64,000 nt of DNA from Monoplex corrugatus (taxonomy: Eukaryota > Mollusca > Gastropoda > Littorinimorpha > Ranellidae). Position 1 is the stretch's first letter; every line of letters starts with the position of its first letter. The translations under genes were made by a program, and so were the position numbers. The stretch is taken from the NCBI GenBank assembly GCA_030674185.1, contig JAPXFY010000026.1:53280246-53344245 (forward strand). Reading direction: 5' to 3'. Positions 1 through 12,051 of the stretch are shown here, piece by piece. Below the pieces are notes generated by a model. That model was not told where the DNA came from, did no database searches, and worked only from the letters and a program-made list of their open reading frames with translations.

Positions 1-59
1 GCACAACCTTTGAAACACAGTAGCCAGAGACAAACACCAACGCCTTTAACTACTCGGGT

Positions 60-215
60 GTTCTGGACGGAGCATCAGGGAAGTTTCAGTCTTTTTTCTC
101 CTAATTTTTGTATCTGCTGTTTGTTTGTTTGTAATCTTACGCTTGACAAAGGCCAGTTGGCCGAAAATTTGCGCCTGTCTTGTCTGATTCTATTAAATAC
201 GCGTTCTTTTCTTTA
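60..215 (+). repeat. Foldback repeat family F, single arm
   Basis: This stretch matches one arm of the palindromic element at 56545-56850: a block around 'gacaaaggccagttggcc' followed by 'tctgtcttgtct' and 'aaatacgcgttc'. Related pieces lie at 3940-3985, 30490-30720 and 46735-46930. The family is non-coding as far as can be seen. Its inverted-arm structure elsewhere suggests a foldback or MITE-like element, but no autonomous partner is visible. Confidence 0.6.
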
Positions 216-302
216 TTTGTGTGTGTGTTTTTTTTTTATTTGTGATTCCTGTTTGATTGAAACTCAGGCAGCCACACTTGTTTTGGATTACACACAAACA
301 CA

Positions 303-373
303 ATAAATGCACACACACACACACACACATACACACATACACACATACACACACACACACACATACACACACA

Positions 374-412
<39 letters not shown>

Positions 413-594
413 ACCACACACACACATACACACACATACACACACATAGAGTCACATACACTCTTATCACCACAACTACCACCACCACAGAAAATATACA
501 CCACAAAAACACATTCAACAGTATCTAACATTGACTGTCTGACAATGACAATCTATACTCACATTCAAACACATAGTGTCACACACACACACAC

Positions 595-659
<65 letters not shown>

Positions 660-740
660 CACAACACACATGATTGAACACACACACACACACTCACATG
701 TGTGAACACACATACACATACACACAAATCCCCACAAACA

Positions 741-824
<84 letters not shown>

Positions 825-834
825 CATAAGCACA
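303..834. repeat. CA microsatellites (two blocks)
   Basis: Almost uninterrupted (CA)n with CATA interruptions at 306-450 and again at 580-820, separated by about 120 bp of plain sequence with ACC/ACA richness. Long open frames here are products of the dinucleotide repeat and are not genes. Confidence 0.95.
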
Positions 835-1114
835 CACAACCAACATTGTTTACATAATTATAGGCCTAGTATGTGTTATGTAGCAAAACGTCGTAACCAA
901 GAAATGTGATATTTACCAACTCTTTCGGTAAAAATTTCCACATGCATGTCAGTGAAAACTGGCACTGATGACAGCAAGGTAGGCGCTGTGGTTCCTGGAC
1001 AGTCAATCATCCTGTAGAAATTCCAGTATAAAGACTGTCCCGTGTTCTCACCACTAACAGTATTGATAGTGCTGTACAACCTAGACATCCAACAATTTAC
1101 TGTCCACTTTCCCT

Positions 1115-1272
1115 TTAACCCTTTGACTCTCGCACACTGTCCACCAACTGCAAAAAACTTAACTGGAAGCTGGTGGATACGGTGAGGGAGTCGAAGGGTT
1201 AAGTTTTTGTTTTGCTAGCATGGTTGACAATGAAGGATGCTGTTGGACAGGGTTCGGGAGTCAAGGGGTTAA
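1115..1272. mobile_element. TTAA-flanked MITE, piggyBac-like ends
   Basis: Begins 'ttaaccctttgactctcgc' and ends with the inverted counterpart 'gggagtcaaggggttaa', with another TTAA inside near 1198. TTAA target sites followed by CCCTTTG-type ends are characteristic of piggyBac-related elements. Five other copies occur at 2743-2936, 26105-26241, 30787-31012, 47056-47176 and 58411-58596. The interior holds further inverted modules (ccaccagcttcctg / caggaagctggtgg), so copies look nested or tandem. It is non-coding. This copy sits directly at the 3' edge of the THAP-domain ORF fragment. Confidence 0.75.
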
Positions 1273-1655
1273 ACTTCGCACTGAAGTCGGAAAAGTCTGC
1301 AATCTTGTCAGCATTCATCCAGTCATTGAATGCTTGCTCGTCTCTTTGCTGTACTTTAGCACATCTATCGTCAGGAGTTTTCCGTTTGGCTGGTGGCTCT
1401 TCTGACAAATAGGATGGGCAGTTTGGAAATATGGATGGATAGGCATCTTCACTCAGCTTTGGTCTGGATCTCTCTACTGTCAAAAAACACTACCGTCTGG
1501 TCTCATCACAGAATCCGATCTGATTATAAACTCTGCGCTGAAATACTTTGCACATACAACTGATTGAGATGTTGGTTCAAAGTTGGCGCAGGGAATTTTA
1601 GTTTTCCATAGCTGTCGCTTGTCTGTATCAGTCAAACATGAGAACACAGATATTT
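1199..1655 (-). pseudogene. THAP-domain ORF fragment, frameshifted and MITE-interrupted
   Basis: Minus-strand translation gives THAP zinc-finger landmarks: an LW-KTKIPCANFEPTS segment, SVVCAKYF at the second half of the zinc site, and an AYPSIFPNCPSYLS segment like the AVPTIF-type end of THAP domains. A KRKTPDD linker and acidic helix typical of THAP transposase-derived proteins follow. THAP proteins are DNA-binding, either host regulators or P-element/Kolobok-like transposases. Oddities: the C-x2-H-F motif reads CAKYF (His replaced by Tyr); the first Cys pair is absent because the ORF runs into the GT microsatellite; the frame shifts by one base in an A6 run at 1482-1487; and beyond FSAKFN the coding sequence is MITE sequence. 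An unrecognised ORF at 876-1088 on the same strand beyond the MITE could be its continuation. It is most likely a dead fragment, but an unfinished-assembly exon is possible. Confidence 0.6.
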
Positions 1656-1684
1656 TCTCGTGTTTATCATCTCTCTCTCTCTCG

Positions 1685-1958
<274 letters not shown>

Positions 1959-2742
1959 TCCACAATCCACGTCAATGTGTACGAAACACAAAACAGTCAG
2001 GAAGCATGGCAGGATGGTGAGTGACGCTCTTAAAAGTAACCTCAGCACTGCCGGCTTATCACACAAACTGACCGCGGGAGTGGCTGGCTGTTGAACTCAA
2101 CACGGCACAGTAGTAGAGAAAATCGCCAGTTGGCCTTCTTTCTTCCTTTCCTTCTCCCAACCTCTTTATCCACACACACACACACAGTCACTAATCCACC
2201 ACCTATTGCTTTCCCATCGACGACCTGTGGGAGGTGTCCACATAGGATAATAACCATCCCTGCCACCACTCCCCTCTCCCTACCAACTGGATTTTAGACT
2301 TTACACAGTTGAGGACATGTGGCCACTTCTCCCCACCTGCCTCTTGACCAGCCAGACCAGCAGGACTTGTGCGACGTAGTGGCGACGTTCTTTAGTCTTA
2401 CGTCTCTGCAAAAGCAACAAGTTTGTAAAGAACTCGATCGTTTTACAAAAAAACTGTCGCAGACATCTGCCGGAAACCGTCAGCATCAGGAAGTGATCAA
2501 AATGAAGCTGGTTCGTGAATTCTGGTAATGTCAATTTTTGTTGAACGCAGGGAACTTCTCTGCTGATCACTGTTTTCAGAGGCGAGATCATTGTATAATC
2601 AGTGGTACAACTCACCATCTTTTTTTTTTTTTTTCATTTCTTGTTTTGTGCCATATGTACTTTTTCATCATGCCACTTTTTACACTATCTTTTGTTTTTT
2701 GTTGTTGTTTATAATCGTAATTCGTTAGATAAGTTTATTTCT
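1959..2742. other. No recognised gene
   Basis: Mostly unique sequence with a short CA run near 2170 and a T13 run at 2620-2634. A 69-codon plus-strand ORF at 2319-2528 has a helix-like Leu/Lys/Gln-rich composition (LQKQQVCKELDRFTKKLSQ) and could be an exon, but I recognise no family and see no clear splice-site pair. Confidence 0.4.
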
Positions 2743-2936
2743 TAACCCTTTGGCTTCTGCACCTTGCCCACCAGTATTTTGTATTGTCAAGCATGCTAGC
2801 AAAAGAAAAACATAACCTTTTGACTCCCTCCACCTATCCACCAGCTTCCTACAGGAAGCTGGTGGATAGGATGAGGAAGTCAAAGTGTTAAGGTTTTTCA
2901 GTTGGTGGATAGGGTGCGGGAGTCAAAGCGTTTCAT
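2743..2936. mobile_element. TTAA MITE, degenerate copy
   Basis: Starts 'cttaaccctttggcttctg' and contains the diagnostic 'ccaccagcttcct' / 'aggaagctggtgg' inverted modules and 'gtcaagcatgctagcaaaag'. The right terminal motif has decayed ('gggagtcaaagcgtttcat'), so no clean TTAA remains at that end. Confidence 0.65.
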
Positions 2937-3039
2937 TTCTTATGTTTTAATCTATCATTTATCATTATTATTATTGTAGTGGTGGAAATCAATATCATTC
3001 GTTGCTTGTTGAAAGTGACGCTGATGTGATTCTTTCCCC

Positions 3040-3537
<498 letters not shown>

Positions 3538-3939
3538 GAATAAAATAAGCTCTTTAAGAGGACGGTTTGTGAACATCACTTTCTCAGGGACTTGCGACAA
3601 GTATGGAAAATCTACTCTTGCGCTTGTGACCGTCTACCGTCGCAGGTCAAGTTTTATTTCAAAAGAATCCCTTTCAAGGTCAAAATGACCGACATTCTAG
3701 ACCATCTGTGACTCATGATTACATAGAAATAGACGCAAACCATCAGCATGTTGGGATGGCGAGCAGAAACAAGGTCTTACTAAGCGATCCTGGTAGAATG
3801 CTCTGTTAGTATCTATGCCATTCACGGGTCTGTTTTGTTTGAGTGCCTTTAAATCACAGAGACTGCACGTGTTCAAGTAAATAAAAAACAAGAAAAAGAC
3901 AAAAATAGAATCGCCCCTTATTCAGTGTAAGCAAACAAG

Positions 3940-3996
3940 ACAGGAACCGTTTTTGGGCCAACTGTCTTTTGTCAAATAGTACAGAAAACACAACAG

Positions 3997-4088
<92 letters not shown>
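3940..4088. repeat. Family F fragment and GA microsatellite
   Basis: 3940-3985 carries a short degenerate piece of foldback family F ('ggccaactgtcttttgtcaa'). It is followed by 90 bp of pure (GA)n at 3999-4088. Nothing is recognised in 3538-3939. Confidence 0.7.
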
Positions 4089-4089
<1 letters not shown>

Positions 4090-4199
4090 GATGAAATGCT
4101 TTTTTATCTACATGAGACTGGCACTATCGATTACACAAAGACATACAGACTGACACCGACAGACAGATAGACACACAGACACTTAAAAAACTGGGGACA

Positions 4200-4352
4200 T
4201 CTCGATACGTCCCAGGTTCGACGCGTCCCAGGTTCGATACGTCCCAAGTACAATATGCCCCACATCCCCCACACACCCCACAACCCCATACCCCCCACAC
4301 CCACACCCACCCCATACCCACACACCCCCACACCACCCACACCCTGACCACC
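4200..4352. repeat. Short 16-bp tandem and C-rich tract
   Basis: Three units of about 16 bp built on 'gtcccaggttcgatac' (4200-4250), then a strongly strand-asymmetric C/CA tract (4255-4352). Its complement is a series of GGGG and GGGTGT runs with G-quadruplex potential. Confidence 0.7.
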
Positions 4353-4470
4353 CCCATACCCGGTTAGGTCACAATATAACTAAGCGAGGAATCAATCATG
4401 GCATAAACCAAAAGACTGCGCACACTGCGCTAGTAATGACTTCAGGGTCTTCCCGATCATGAGTTCTGTA

Positions 4471-6478
4471 TACTGTGGTTGTACCTATCTGTTGTTTACA
4501 TGTATATATATACTGTGCTTGTACCTATCTGTTGTTTACATGTATATATATACTGTGCTTGTACCTATCTGTTGTTTACATGTATATATATACTGTGGTT
4601 GTACCAATCTGTTGTTTACATGTATATATATACTGTGGTTGTACCAATCTGTTGTTTACATGTATATATATACTGTGGTTGTACCTATCTGTTGTTTACA
4701 TGTATATATATACTGTGGTTGTACCAATCTGTTGTTTACATGATATATATACTGTGGTTGTACCAATCTGTTGTTTACATGTATATATATACTGTGGTTG
4801 TACCTATCTGTTGTTTACATGTATATATATACTGTGGTTGTACCTATCTGTTGTTTACATGTATATATATACTGTGGTTGTACCTATCTGTTGTTTACAT
4901 GTATATATATACTGTGGTTGTACCTATCTGTTGTTTACATGTATATATATATACTGTGGTTGTACCTATCTGTTGTTTACATGTATATATATACTGTGGT
5001 TGTACCTATTGTTTGTTTACATGTATATATATACTGTGGTTGTACCTATCTGTTGTTTACATGTATATATATATACTGTGGTTGTACCAGTCTGTTGTTT
5101 ACATGTATTATATATACTGTGCTTGTACCAATCTGTTGTTTACATGTATATATATATACTGTGGTTGTACCAGTCTGTTTGTTTCATGTATATATATATA
5201 CTGTGTTGTACCAGTCTGTTGTTTACATGTATATATATACTGTGCTTGTACCTATCTGTTGTTTACATGTATATATATATACTGTGCTTGTACCTATCTG
5301 TTGTTTACATGTATATATATACTGTGCTTGTACCAATCTGTTGTTTCATGTATATATATATACTGTGCTTGTACCATCTGTTGATTACATTGTATATATA
5401 TATATATACTGTGTTGTACCTATCTGTTGTTTACATGTATATATTATACTGTGGTTGTACCTATCTGTTGTTTACATGTATATATATACTGTGCTTGTAC
5501 CTATCTGTTGATTACATGTATATATATATATATACTGTGGTTGTACCTATCTGTTGTTTACATGTATATATATACTGTGGTTGTACCATATCTGTTGTTT
5601 TACATGTATATATATACTGTGGTTGTACCAGTCTGTTGTTTACATTTTATTATATATAACTGTGGTTGTACCAATCTGTTGTTTACATGTATATTATATA
5701 TATACTGTGCTTGTACCAGTCTGTTGTTTACATGTATATATATATACTGTGGTTGTACCTATCTGTTGTTTACATGTATAATATATATACTGTGTTGTAC
5801 CAGTCTGTTGTTTACATGTATATATATACTGTGCTTTTACCAATCTGTTGTTTACATGTATATATATACTGTGCTTGTAACAATCTGTTGTTTACATGTA
5901 TATATATATACTGTGCTTGTAACAATCTGTTGTTTACATGTATATATATATACTGTGCTTGTACCAATCTGTTGTTTACATGTATATATATATACTGTGC
6001 TTGTAACAATCTGTTGTTTACATGTATATATATATACTGTGCTTGTAACAATCTGTTGTTTACATGTATATATATATACTGTGCTTGTACCAATCTGTTG
6101 TTTACATGTATATATATACTGTGGTTGTACCAATCTGTTGTTTACATGTATATATATATACTGTGCTTGTAACAATCTGTTGTTTAATGTATATATATAT
6201 ACTGTGCTTGTAACAATCTGTTGTTTACATGTATATATATACTGTGGTTGTACCAGTCTGTTGTTTACATGTATATATATACTGTGTTGTACCAGTCTGT
6301 TGTTTACATGTATATATATACTGTGGTTGTACCAGTCTGTTGTTTACATGTATATATATACTGATGTTGTACCAATCTGTTGTTTACATGTATATATATA
6401 TACTGTGCTTGTACCAATCTGTTGTTTACATGTATATATATACTGTGGTTGTACCAATCTGTTGTTTACATGTATATG
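4471..6478 (+). repeat. Satellite array block 1, 40-bp unit
   Basis: About 50 tandem copies of a 40-bp unit. The unit reads 'tactgtgSttgtaccWatct', then 'gttgtttacatgtatatata'. The period was measured directly (for example 4511 to 4551). Copy-to-copy variation is mainly the length of the TA run, the g/c after 'ctgtg', and ccTat/ccAat/ccAgt. Every unit carries TTGTTTAC, an exact forkhead (FOX/DAF-16 type) core. There is no stop codon in any forward frame, so long cysteine-rich ORFs appear in all three; these are artefacts. The array is cut at 6478 by the LINE and resumes at 10375. Confidence 0.97.
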
Positions 6479-9400
6479 TTTACATGTACATGTAGTGAGT
6501 TACGCCTAGCAGGCAGCATAACTTCGTTGCTCTTAGCATTTCGTCTCGTTAGTGTGGAAGTGTGTATTGTGTCGCTGTGATTTTGGTGTCTGCTGTTTCG
6601 TAATGGATTGGACTTTATTTTGGTATGTGTTTTGTACAATGTTAACTTTTGAATGTCGTGTGATCTGGTTTGCTTTTGTTTTAAATTTCGCCAACAGCCT
6701 TCATTGCCACAATCCGCCATTTCAAACAGTTCGACGTAAACACTTCTTTCTGCACGAGAAATCCGTTTCCTCCAGTTTCAACCCTTCTTTCTTCACAGAC
6801 AGGCGCTTGCAAGAGTCATTTTCTCCGCCACGCTCTCCTACTTTTGTTTATACACGTGAACAACTCCTGGTCGTAACCCCTTCAACTCTGAAGCCCTCTG
6901 CTGTCTCTGCCATCAAGAATCTTGGCATTGGCTACCATCTTCCGAAAACACGTACCCACAGAGGTGGACGCCGAAAACAAAGAAAAATAACTGTGTTAAG
7001 CTCCAGATTTGGCCAACATGATACTAAAAATCCACAGGTGCATGAAGTTTATCACCCTACAACTTCGAATCTGCCACTGAAACTGGACAATTCTTCTCCA
7101 TGTGTCGACACCAAACCTTCAGTCAATGTCAGAAATTTGATTGACATTCCTCTTCTTCCTGCTGCTGCCACTTCTCACAATGCAACATCCATGAACCTAG
7201 CTATCTTCAATGCTCAGTCTGCTTGCCCGAAAGTGAAACGGTCAGCTATGAATTACTTCATTACTGAACACAATGTTGACATTTTCTGTGTCACCGAAAC
7301 GTGGTTCAAATCTGAGGGTGATGAACCGAAAGTGAAGGATCTAGCACCTCCGGGATTTAAGACATTCTCTTTCCCACGGTCATCCCGTGGAGGTGGCATC
7401 GCTCTCGTCATTGCTTCTCCCCTTCTGCCATATGTTTCTACTGTGTCCGGCTTTCCCTTCCACCACTCCTCATTTGAACTTGTACAACTGACTCTGTCTT
7501 TTCCTCAATCTTGCGCCCACATTTTCTGCCTCTATAGACCACCACCAAACAGAAAGAACCATCTGTCAGACTCTGATTTTGTTGACCAATTTCATGACCT
7601 CTTAGAATACTGCAACAATCTGAAAGGATCTTTAATTCTGACCGGCGACTTCAACATCCACTACGACGTACCCTCCAACAATCTGACTGCAAAGACTACC
7701 GAGTTACTCAACACCTTCGACCTAACTCAAGCCATCCAAACTTCAACCCACATTAAAGGACATACACTAGACTGGCTTGTACACAGAGACAGTGACAATA
7801 TCCTCCAGTCCACTGATGTCATTCAAACTCTCCCTTCTGACCACTACTGCATCCTGAGCCAACTTCAACTATCAAAACCTCCTCCACGTCAAATCTACGT
7901 CATGGCCAGAAACCTGTCAACCATCGACTTTCCATCGTTCAACAGCAACCTCCATTCCCAACTCCTCAATTCTCAGCCAACTTCTGCCGACGATCTTGAC
8001 GCTGTCCTCCGCAATTGCCTTGATCAGCATGCTCCAACCACCCAAAGGAAGGTCTCTCATCGTCCCCCTTCACCCTGGTATGCTGCCGCTGGACCTCAGC
8101 TCCAGGCTGCCAAGCGTGAGAGAAGACGTGCTGAGAGACGGATGATCAAACACAAATCAACTGTGCATAAACAATCCTTCCAGTCTGCAAAGAAAGCATT
8201 TGATAAACTTGTCCATAGTGCAAAGGTTTCATTCTATAATGCTAAAATTACGTCTGCCACAACTTTTAAACAGCTCTTCAACATTACTAACACTCTTCTC
8301 TGTAAAACTAAAAACAGCCCTATACCTTCTCATGTTCCACCTGCTGACCTTCCTCTAGCATTCTCTAACTTCTTTAATGGGAAACTTTTTGACATTCGTG
8401 ATAGTCTCGATTCGCAAAATACCCCTCCTCTTTCAATGCCTGAACCAACCTTCTCTGGCTGTCCACTGACATCCTTTCAGCCTGTCTCTGAGTCTTTTGT
8501 GAAGAAAACTATCAAGGACTCTGCTATCAAAACCAGTGAATTAGACCCCCTCCCGGCTTCTGTTTTGACACAATGTTTGGATACTCTACTCCCATTCTTT
8601 ACATCTGTCATCAATCATTCACTGGTGTCAGGCATCTTCCCAAGCTCATTCAAATCAGCTATTGTCAAACCTCTCCTAAAGAAACCTTCTCTTGATCCAG
8701 ATATTCTCAAAAACTATCGGCCTGTCTCCAATCTCCCCTTTCTTTCCAAGGTAACTGAAAAAATTATTTTACACCAACTTCTAGAACATCTTGAATCAAA
8801 CCATTTATTATATCCCAATCAGTCAGCATATAGATCAGGACATAGCACTGAAACTGCTTTATTGAAAATTGTGAACGATCTTCTGACATCCCTTGATGAT
8901 GGTGACATTTCTCTTCTCTCTCTCTTAGATTTGTCTGCTGCCTTCGACACTATAGACCATGAGATACTGCTTTGGCGCCTCCACAACTGCTACGGAATTT
9001 CTGGCTCCGCTCTCTCCTGGTTTCAGTCATATCTCTCTGACCGCACACAGACTGTATCTGTAAATGGCTTGCCCTCACCTCCCTCAGCCCTCAGATATGG
9101 CGTTCCTCAAGGATCCGTCCTGGGTCCAGTTCTCTTTGTTTTGTACACGCAGCCTCTCGCAAATATTATTCTCCGCCATTCTGTATCACATCATAGCTTC
9201 TCAGATGACAATCAAATTTACAATTCTGGTCCCATCTCTAATGTAAACAACATCGTACAAACCACTAAAGCCTGCATTTCCGACGTGAAAGACTGGATGA
9301 CTTGCAACAAATTACAACTAAACCAAGACAAAACTGAAATGATTTTCATTACTCCTAAAAAACTTCTCAACTGTGACTTAATTCCATCTTCCATATCACT

Positions 9401-10374
9401 GAATGGGACAGACATCACCCTCTCCCAAAAAGTTAAGAATCTAGGTGTCACCATCGACAACACTCTTAACTTTCAGCAGCATGTCTCAAACATCTGTCGT
9501 GTCTGTTACCTTGAACTTCGTAGAATAGGTTCCATCCGTCATCTCCTTACTCTCGAAGCTACTAAAATATTAGTTTGTGCTTTCGTTCTTTCTCGTCTTG
9601 ACTATTGTAATTCCCTTCTGTCTGGTTCCCCAAAACAGCTCCTTGACAAACTTCAGAAAGTACAGAACCATGCCGCTCGGCTAGTATTTCGGTCTTCCAA
9701 ATTTCAGCATGTCTCTCCTCTTCTCCAAGACTTGCATTGGTTACCTGTGTTGAAAAGGATCCAACATAAAATTGCTGTTCAGTGCTTCAGATACTTCGAC
9801 AATTCTATTCCCTCTTACCTGTCTGAATATCTTCAACTATACGTTCCATCTCGTCATCTTCGTACCTCAGCCGATACCCGCTTATTTCGAATCCCAACTT
9901 TTCGAACAAAATCATATGGTGAGCGATCCTTTTCTTTTCAAGCCCCTTCCTCATGGAATTCACTTCCCTACCCGCTGAGGCACAAAACAAGTCTTCAGTC
10001 ATTTAAATCTGGCTTGAAAACGCATCTCTTTCCTCTCTGAAATTTATTAACCTAAAAGAGCTATGCTGTCTGCGCGCTAGCGTGCTTCTGTGTATGTTAT
10101 TGCTGTGCGCCTATAGATATGTCTCGGGGTGGGAGGAGGATATGTGTGTGTGTGCCAGAGAGTAGGTACTAATATTTGATATTATTAACGGTGTGTATGT
10201 GCTTGTGGGATGGAGTGACAGAGGTCCGCCATGTATGATGAAAATTATATTAGGCCTATGTTTCTATGTTCGATGTAATGTGTATTGTACAGTTTGTAAG
10301 CGCTTAGGGCTTTCCAGAAAGATTAGGCGCTCTAAATGCCCTTAATATAACAATAATAATAATAATAATAATAT
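6479..10374 (+). mobile_element. L2-type LINE, near full length, inside the satellite
   Basis: A 3.9-kb non-LTR element lies exactly between two blocks of the same 40-bp satellite, so it inserted after the array formed. It has a short 5' leader, one long ORF, then a 3' UTR ending 'taagcgcttagggctttcc' and an (AAT)n tail at 10345-10375. This is the L2/CR1-like 3' end type, shared with the truncated copy ending near 24755. No ORF1 is seen. The target-site duplication is masked by the TA-rich repeat. Confidence 0.9.
6603..10040 (+). CDS. LINE endonuclease/reverse transcriptase ORF (L2-like)
   Basis: Uninterrupted 1145-residue ORF from the first ATG; the open frame extends 17 codons upstream without an ATG. 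The N-terminal 195 residues are not recognised. An APE-type endonuclease follows from about residue 197 (MNLAIFNAQSA start, LTGDFNIHYD near 345, LPSDHYCI near 410). The reverse transcriptase runs from about 680 (FKSAIVKPLLKK, NYRPVSNLPFLSK, LDLSAAFDTIDH, YGVPQGSVLGP). The catalytic box near 866 is FSDD instead of the commoner FADD/YADD, with both aspartates kept. The C terminus has the PSRHLRTSAD and SWNSLP motifs usual for L2. No RNase H domain is present. The protein would nick target DNA and reverse-transcribe its own RNA. Intactness suggests a young, possibly active copy. Confidence 0.92.
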   Translation: MDWTLFWYVFCTMLTFECRVIWFAFVLNFANSLHCHNPPFQTVRRKHFFLHEKSVSSSFNPSFFTDRRLQESFSPPRSPTFVYTREQLLVVTPSTLKPSAVSAIKNLGIGYHLPKTRTHRGGRRKQRKITVLSSRFGQHDTKNPQVHEVYHPTTSNLPLKLDNSSPCVDTKPSVNVRNLIDIPLLPAAATSHNATSMNLAIFNAQSACPKVKRSAMNYFITEHNVDIFCVTETWFKSEGDEPKVKDLAPPGFKTFSFPRSSRGGGIALVIASPLLPYVSTVSGFPFHHSSFELVQLTLSFPQSCAHIFCLYRPPPNRKNHLSDSDFVDQFHDLLEYCNNLKGSLILTGDFNIHYDVPSNNLTAKTTELLNTFDLTQAIQTSTHIKGHTLDWLVHRDSDNILQSTDVIQTLPSDHYCILSQLQLSKPPPRQIYVMARNLSTIDFPSFNSNLHSQLLNSQPTSADDLDAVLRNCLDQHAPTTQRKVSHRPPSPWYAAAGPQLQAAKRERRRAERRMIKHKSTVHKQSFQSAKKAFDKLVHSAKVSFYNAKITSATTFKQLFNITNTLLCKTKNSPIPSHVPPADLPLAFSNFFNGKLFDIRDSLDSQNTPPLSMPEPTFSGCPLTSFQPVSESFVKKTIKDSAIKTSELDPLPASVLTQCLDTLLPFFTSVINHSLVSGIFPSSFKSAIVKPLLKKPSLDPDILKNYRPVSNLPFLSKVTEKIILHQLLEHLESNHLLYPNQSAYRSGHSTETALLKIVNDLLTSLDDGDISLLSLLDLSAAFDTIDHEILLWRLHNCYGISGSALSWFQSYLSDRTQTVSVNGLPSPPSALRYGVPQGSVLGPVLFVLYTQPLANIILRHSVSHHSFSDDNQIYNSGPISNVNNIVQTTKACISDVKDWMTCNKLQLNQDKTEMIFITPKKLLNCDLIPSSISLNGTDITLSQKVKNLGVTIDNTLNFQQHVSNICRVCYLELRRIGSIRHLLTLEATKILVCAFVLSRLDYCNSLLSGSPKQLLDKLQKVQNHAARLVFRSSKFQHVSPLLQDLHWLPVLKRIQHKIAVQCFRYFDNSIPSYLSEYLQLYVPSRHLRTSADTRLFRIPTFRTKSYGERSFSFQAPSSWNSLPYPLRHKTSLQSFKSGLKTHLFPL

Positions 10375-11653
10375 TATATACTGTGCTTGTACCAGTCTGT
10401 TGTTTACATGTATATATATATTACTGTGCTTGTACCAGTCTGTTGTTTTCATGTATATATATATACTGTGCTTGTACCTATCTGTTGTTTACATGTATAT
10501 ATATACTGTGCTTGTACCTATCTGTTGTTTACATGTATATATATACTGTGCTTGTACCTATCTGTTGTTTACATGTAGATCTATATATATACTGTGCTTG
10601 TCCAATCTGTGTTTTCATGTATATATATACTGTGGTTGTACCAATTGTTGTTTACATGTATATATATATATACTGTGGTTGTACCTATCTGTTGTTTACA
10701 TGTATATATAAATATATAATATTGTGGTTGTACCTATCTGTTGTTTACATGTATATATATATACTGTGGTTGTACCAATCTGTTGTTTACATGTATATAT
10801 ATACTGTGGTTGTACCTATCTGTTGTTTACATGTATATATACTGTGGTTGTACAATCTGTTGTTTACATGTATATATATATATACTGTGGTTGTACCAAT
10901 CTGTTGTTTACATGTGTATATTATACTGTGTTGTACCAGTCTGTTGTTTACATGTATATATATACTGTGCTTGTACCAATCTGTTGTTTACATGTATATA
11001 TATACTGTGGTTGTACCATCTGTTGTTTACATGTATATATATACTGTGGTTGTACCAATCTGTTGTTACATGTATATATATACTGTGTTGTACCTATTGT
11101 TGTTAATGTATATATATACTGTGGTTGTACCAATCTGTTGTTTACATGTATATATATATACTGTGGTTGTACCCAATCTGTTGTTTACATGTATATATAT
11201 ATACTGTGGTTGTACCAATCTGTTGTTTACATGTATATATATACTGTGGTTGTACCAATCTGTTGTTTACATGTATTATATTACTGTGGTTGTACCAGTC
11301 TGTTGTTTACATGTATATATATATATACTGTGGTTGTACCAATCTGTTGTTTACATGTATTATATACTGTGCTTGTACCATCTGTTGTTTACATGTATAT
11401 ATATATACTGTGCTTGTACCAATCTGTTGTTTACATGTATATATATTACTGTGGTTGTACCAATCTGTTGTTTACATGTATATATATACTGTGCTTGTAC
11501 CATCTGTTGTTTACATGTATATTATACTGTGGTTGTACCATCTGTTGTTACATGTATATATATACTGTGGTTGTACCAATCTGTTGTTTACATGTATATA
11601 TATATATACTGTGCTTGTACCAATCTGTTGTTTACATGTATATATATACTGTG
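10375..11653 (+). repeat. Satellite array block 2, 40-bp unit
   Basis: About 32 copies of the same unit and orientation as block 1, resuming directly after the LINE's AAT tail ('attatatactgtgcttgtacc'). Small deletions (missing t, cc, or TA steps) are more frequent than in block 1. It ends at 'tactgtgtgtttcg', where the Gypsy-type element region begins. Confidence 0.96.
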
Positions 11654-12051
11654 TGTTTCGTTCTCTTACATACAGAACATAAAATTACTCAAACAGCGAT
11701 CGAGTCTTCAAGTCTTATTATTGTTGCTGGGAAAGCCGTTGAGGGAAGAGGGCGAGAGAGTAGTCTCCCTTTACAGAATAGTTCTGACTCGTGCACGAAC
11801 AGTTGTGCAATTAGCATGCGATAATGTAACATCCCTTTTGTTTAAAGAGAGAAAGGGCGAAACATGCGAAATGAACTGAACAACGCAACGCGACTTTCCG
11901 TTTGCAGTTCAACTTGATAATAAGTGACCGTTCATTGTTCATCTTCGGATTTACCATCGTTAATAACAAAGTGATCGTCCACTGTTCATCTTCGGATTGT
12001 CTGTCAAACGCAAATAAAATCAAATATTATTTCTTTACGATTCAGCGTCTT

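Noticed and set aside
4475..6509. Long cysteine/tyrosine-rich ORFs (up to 394 codons) across the 40-bp satellite
   Set aside because: The unit lacks stop codons in all forward frames, so several overlapping frames are open at once; no start context, domain or splice evidence.
9218..9463. Minus-strand ORFs within the L2 and Gypsy coding regions
   Set aside because: Shadows of the recognised ORFs on the other strand or frame.
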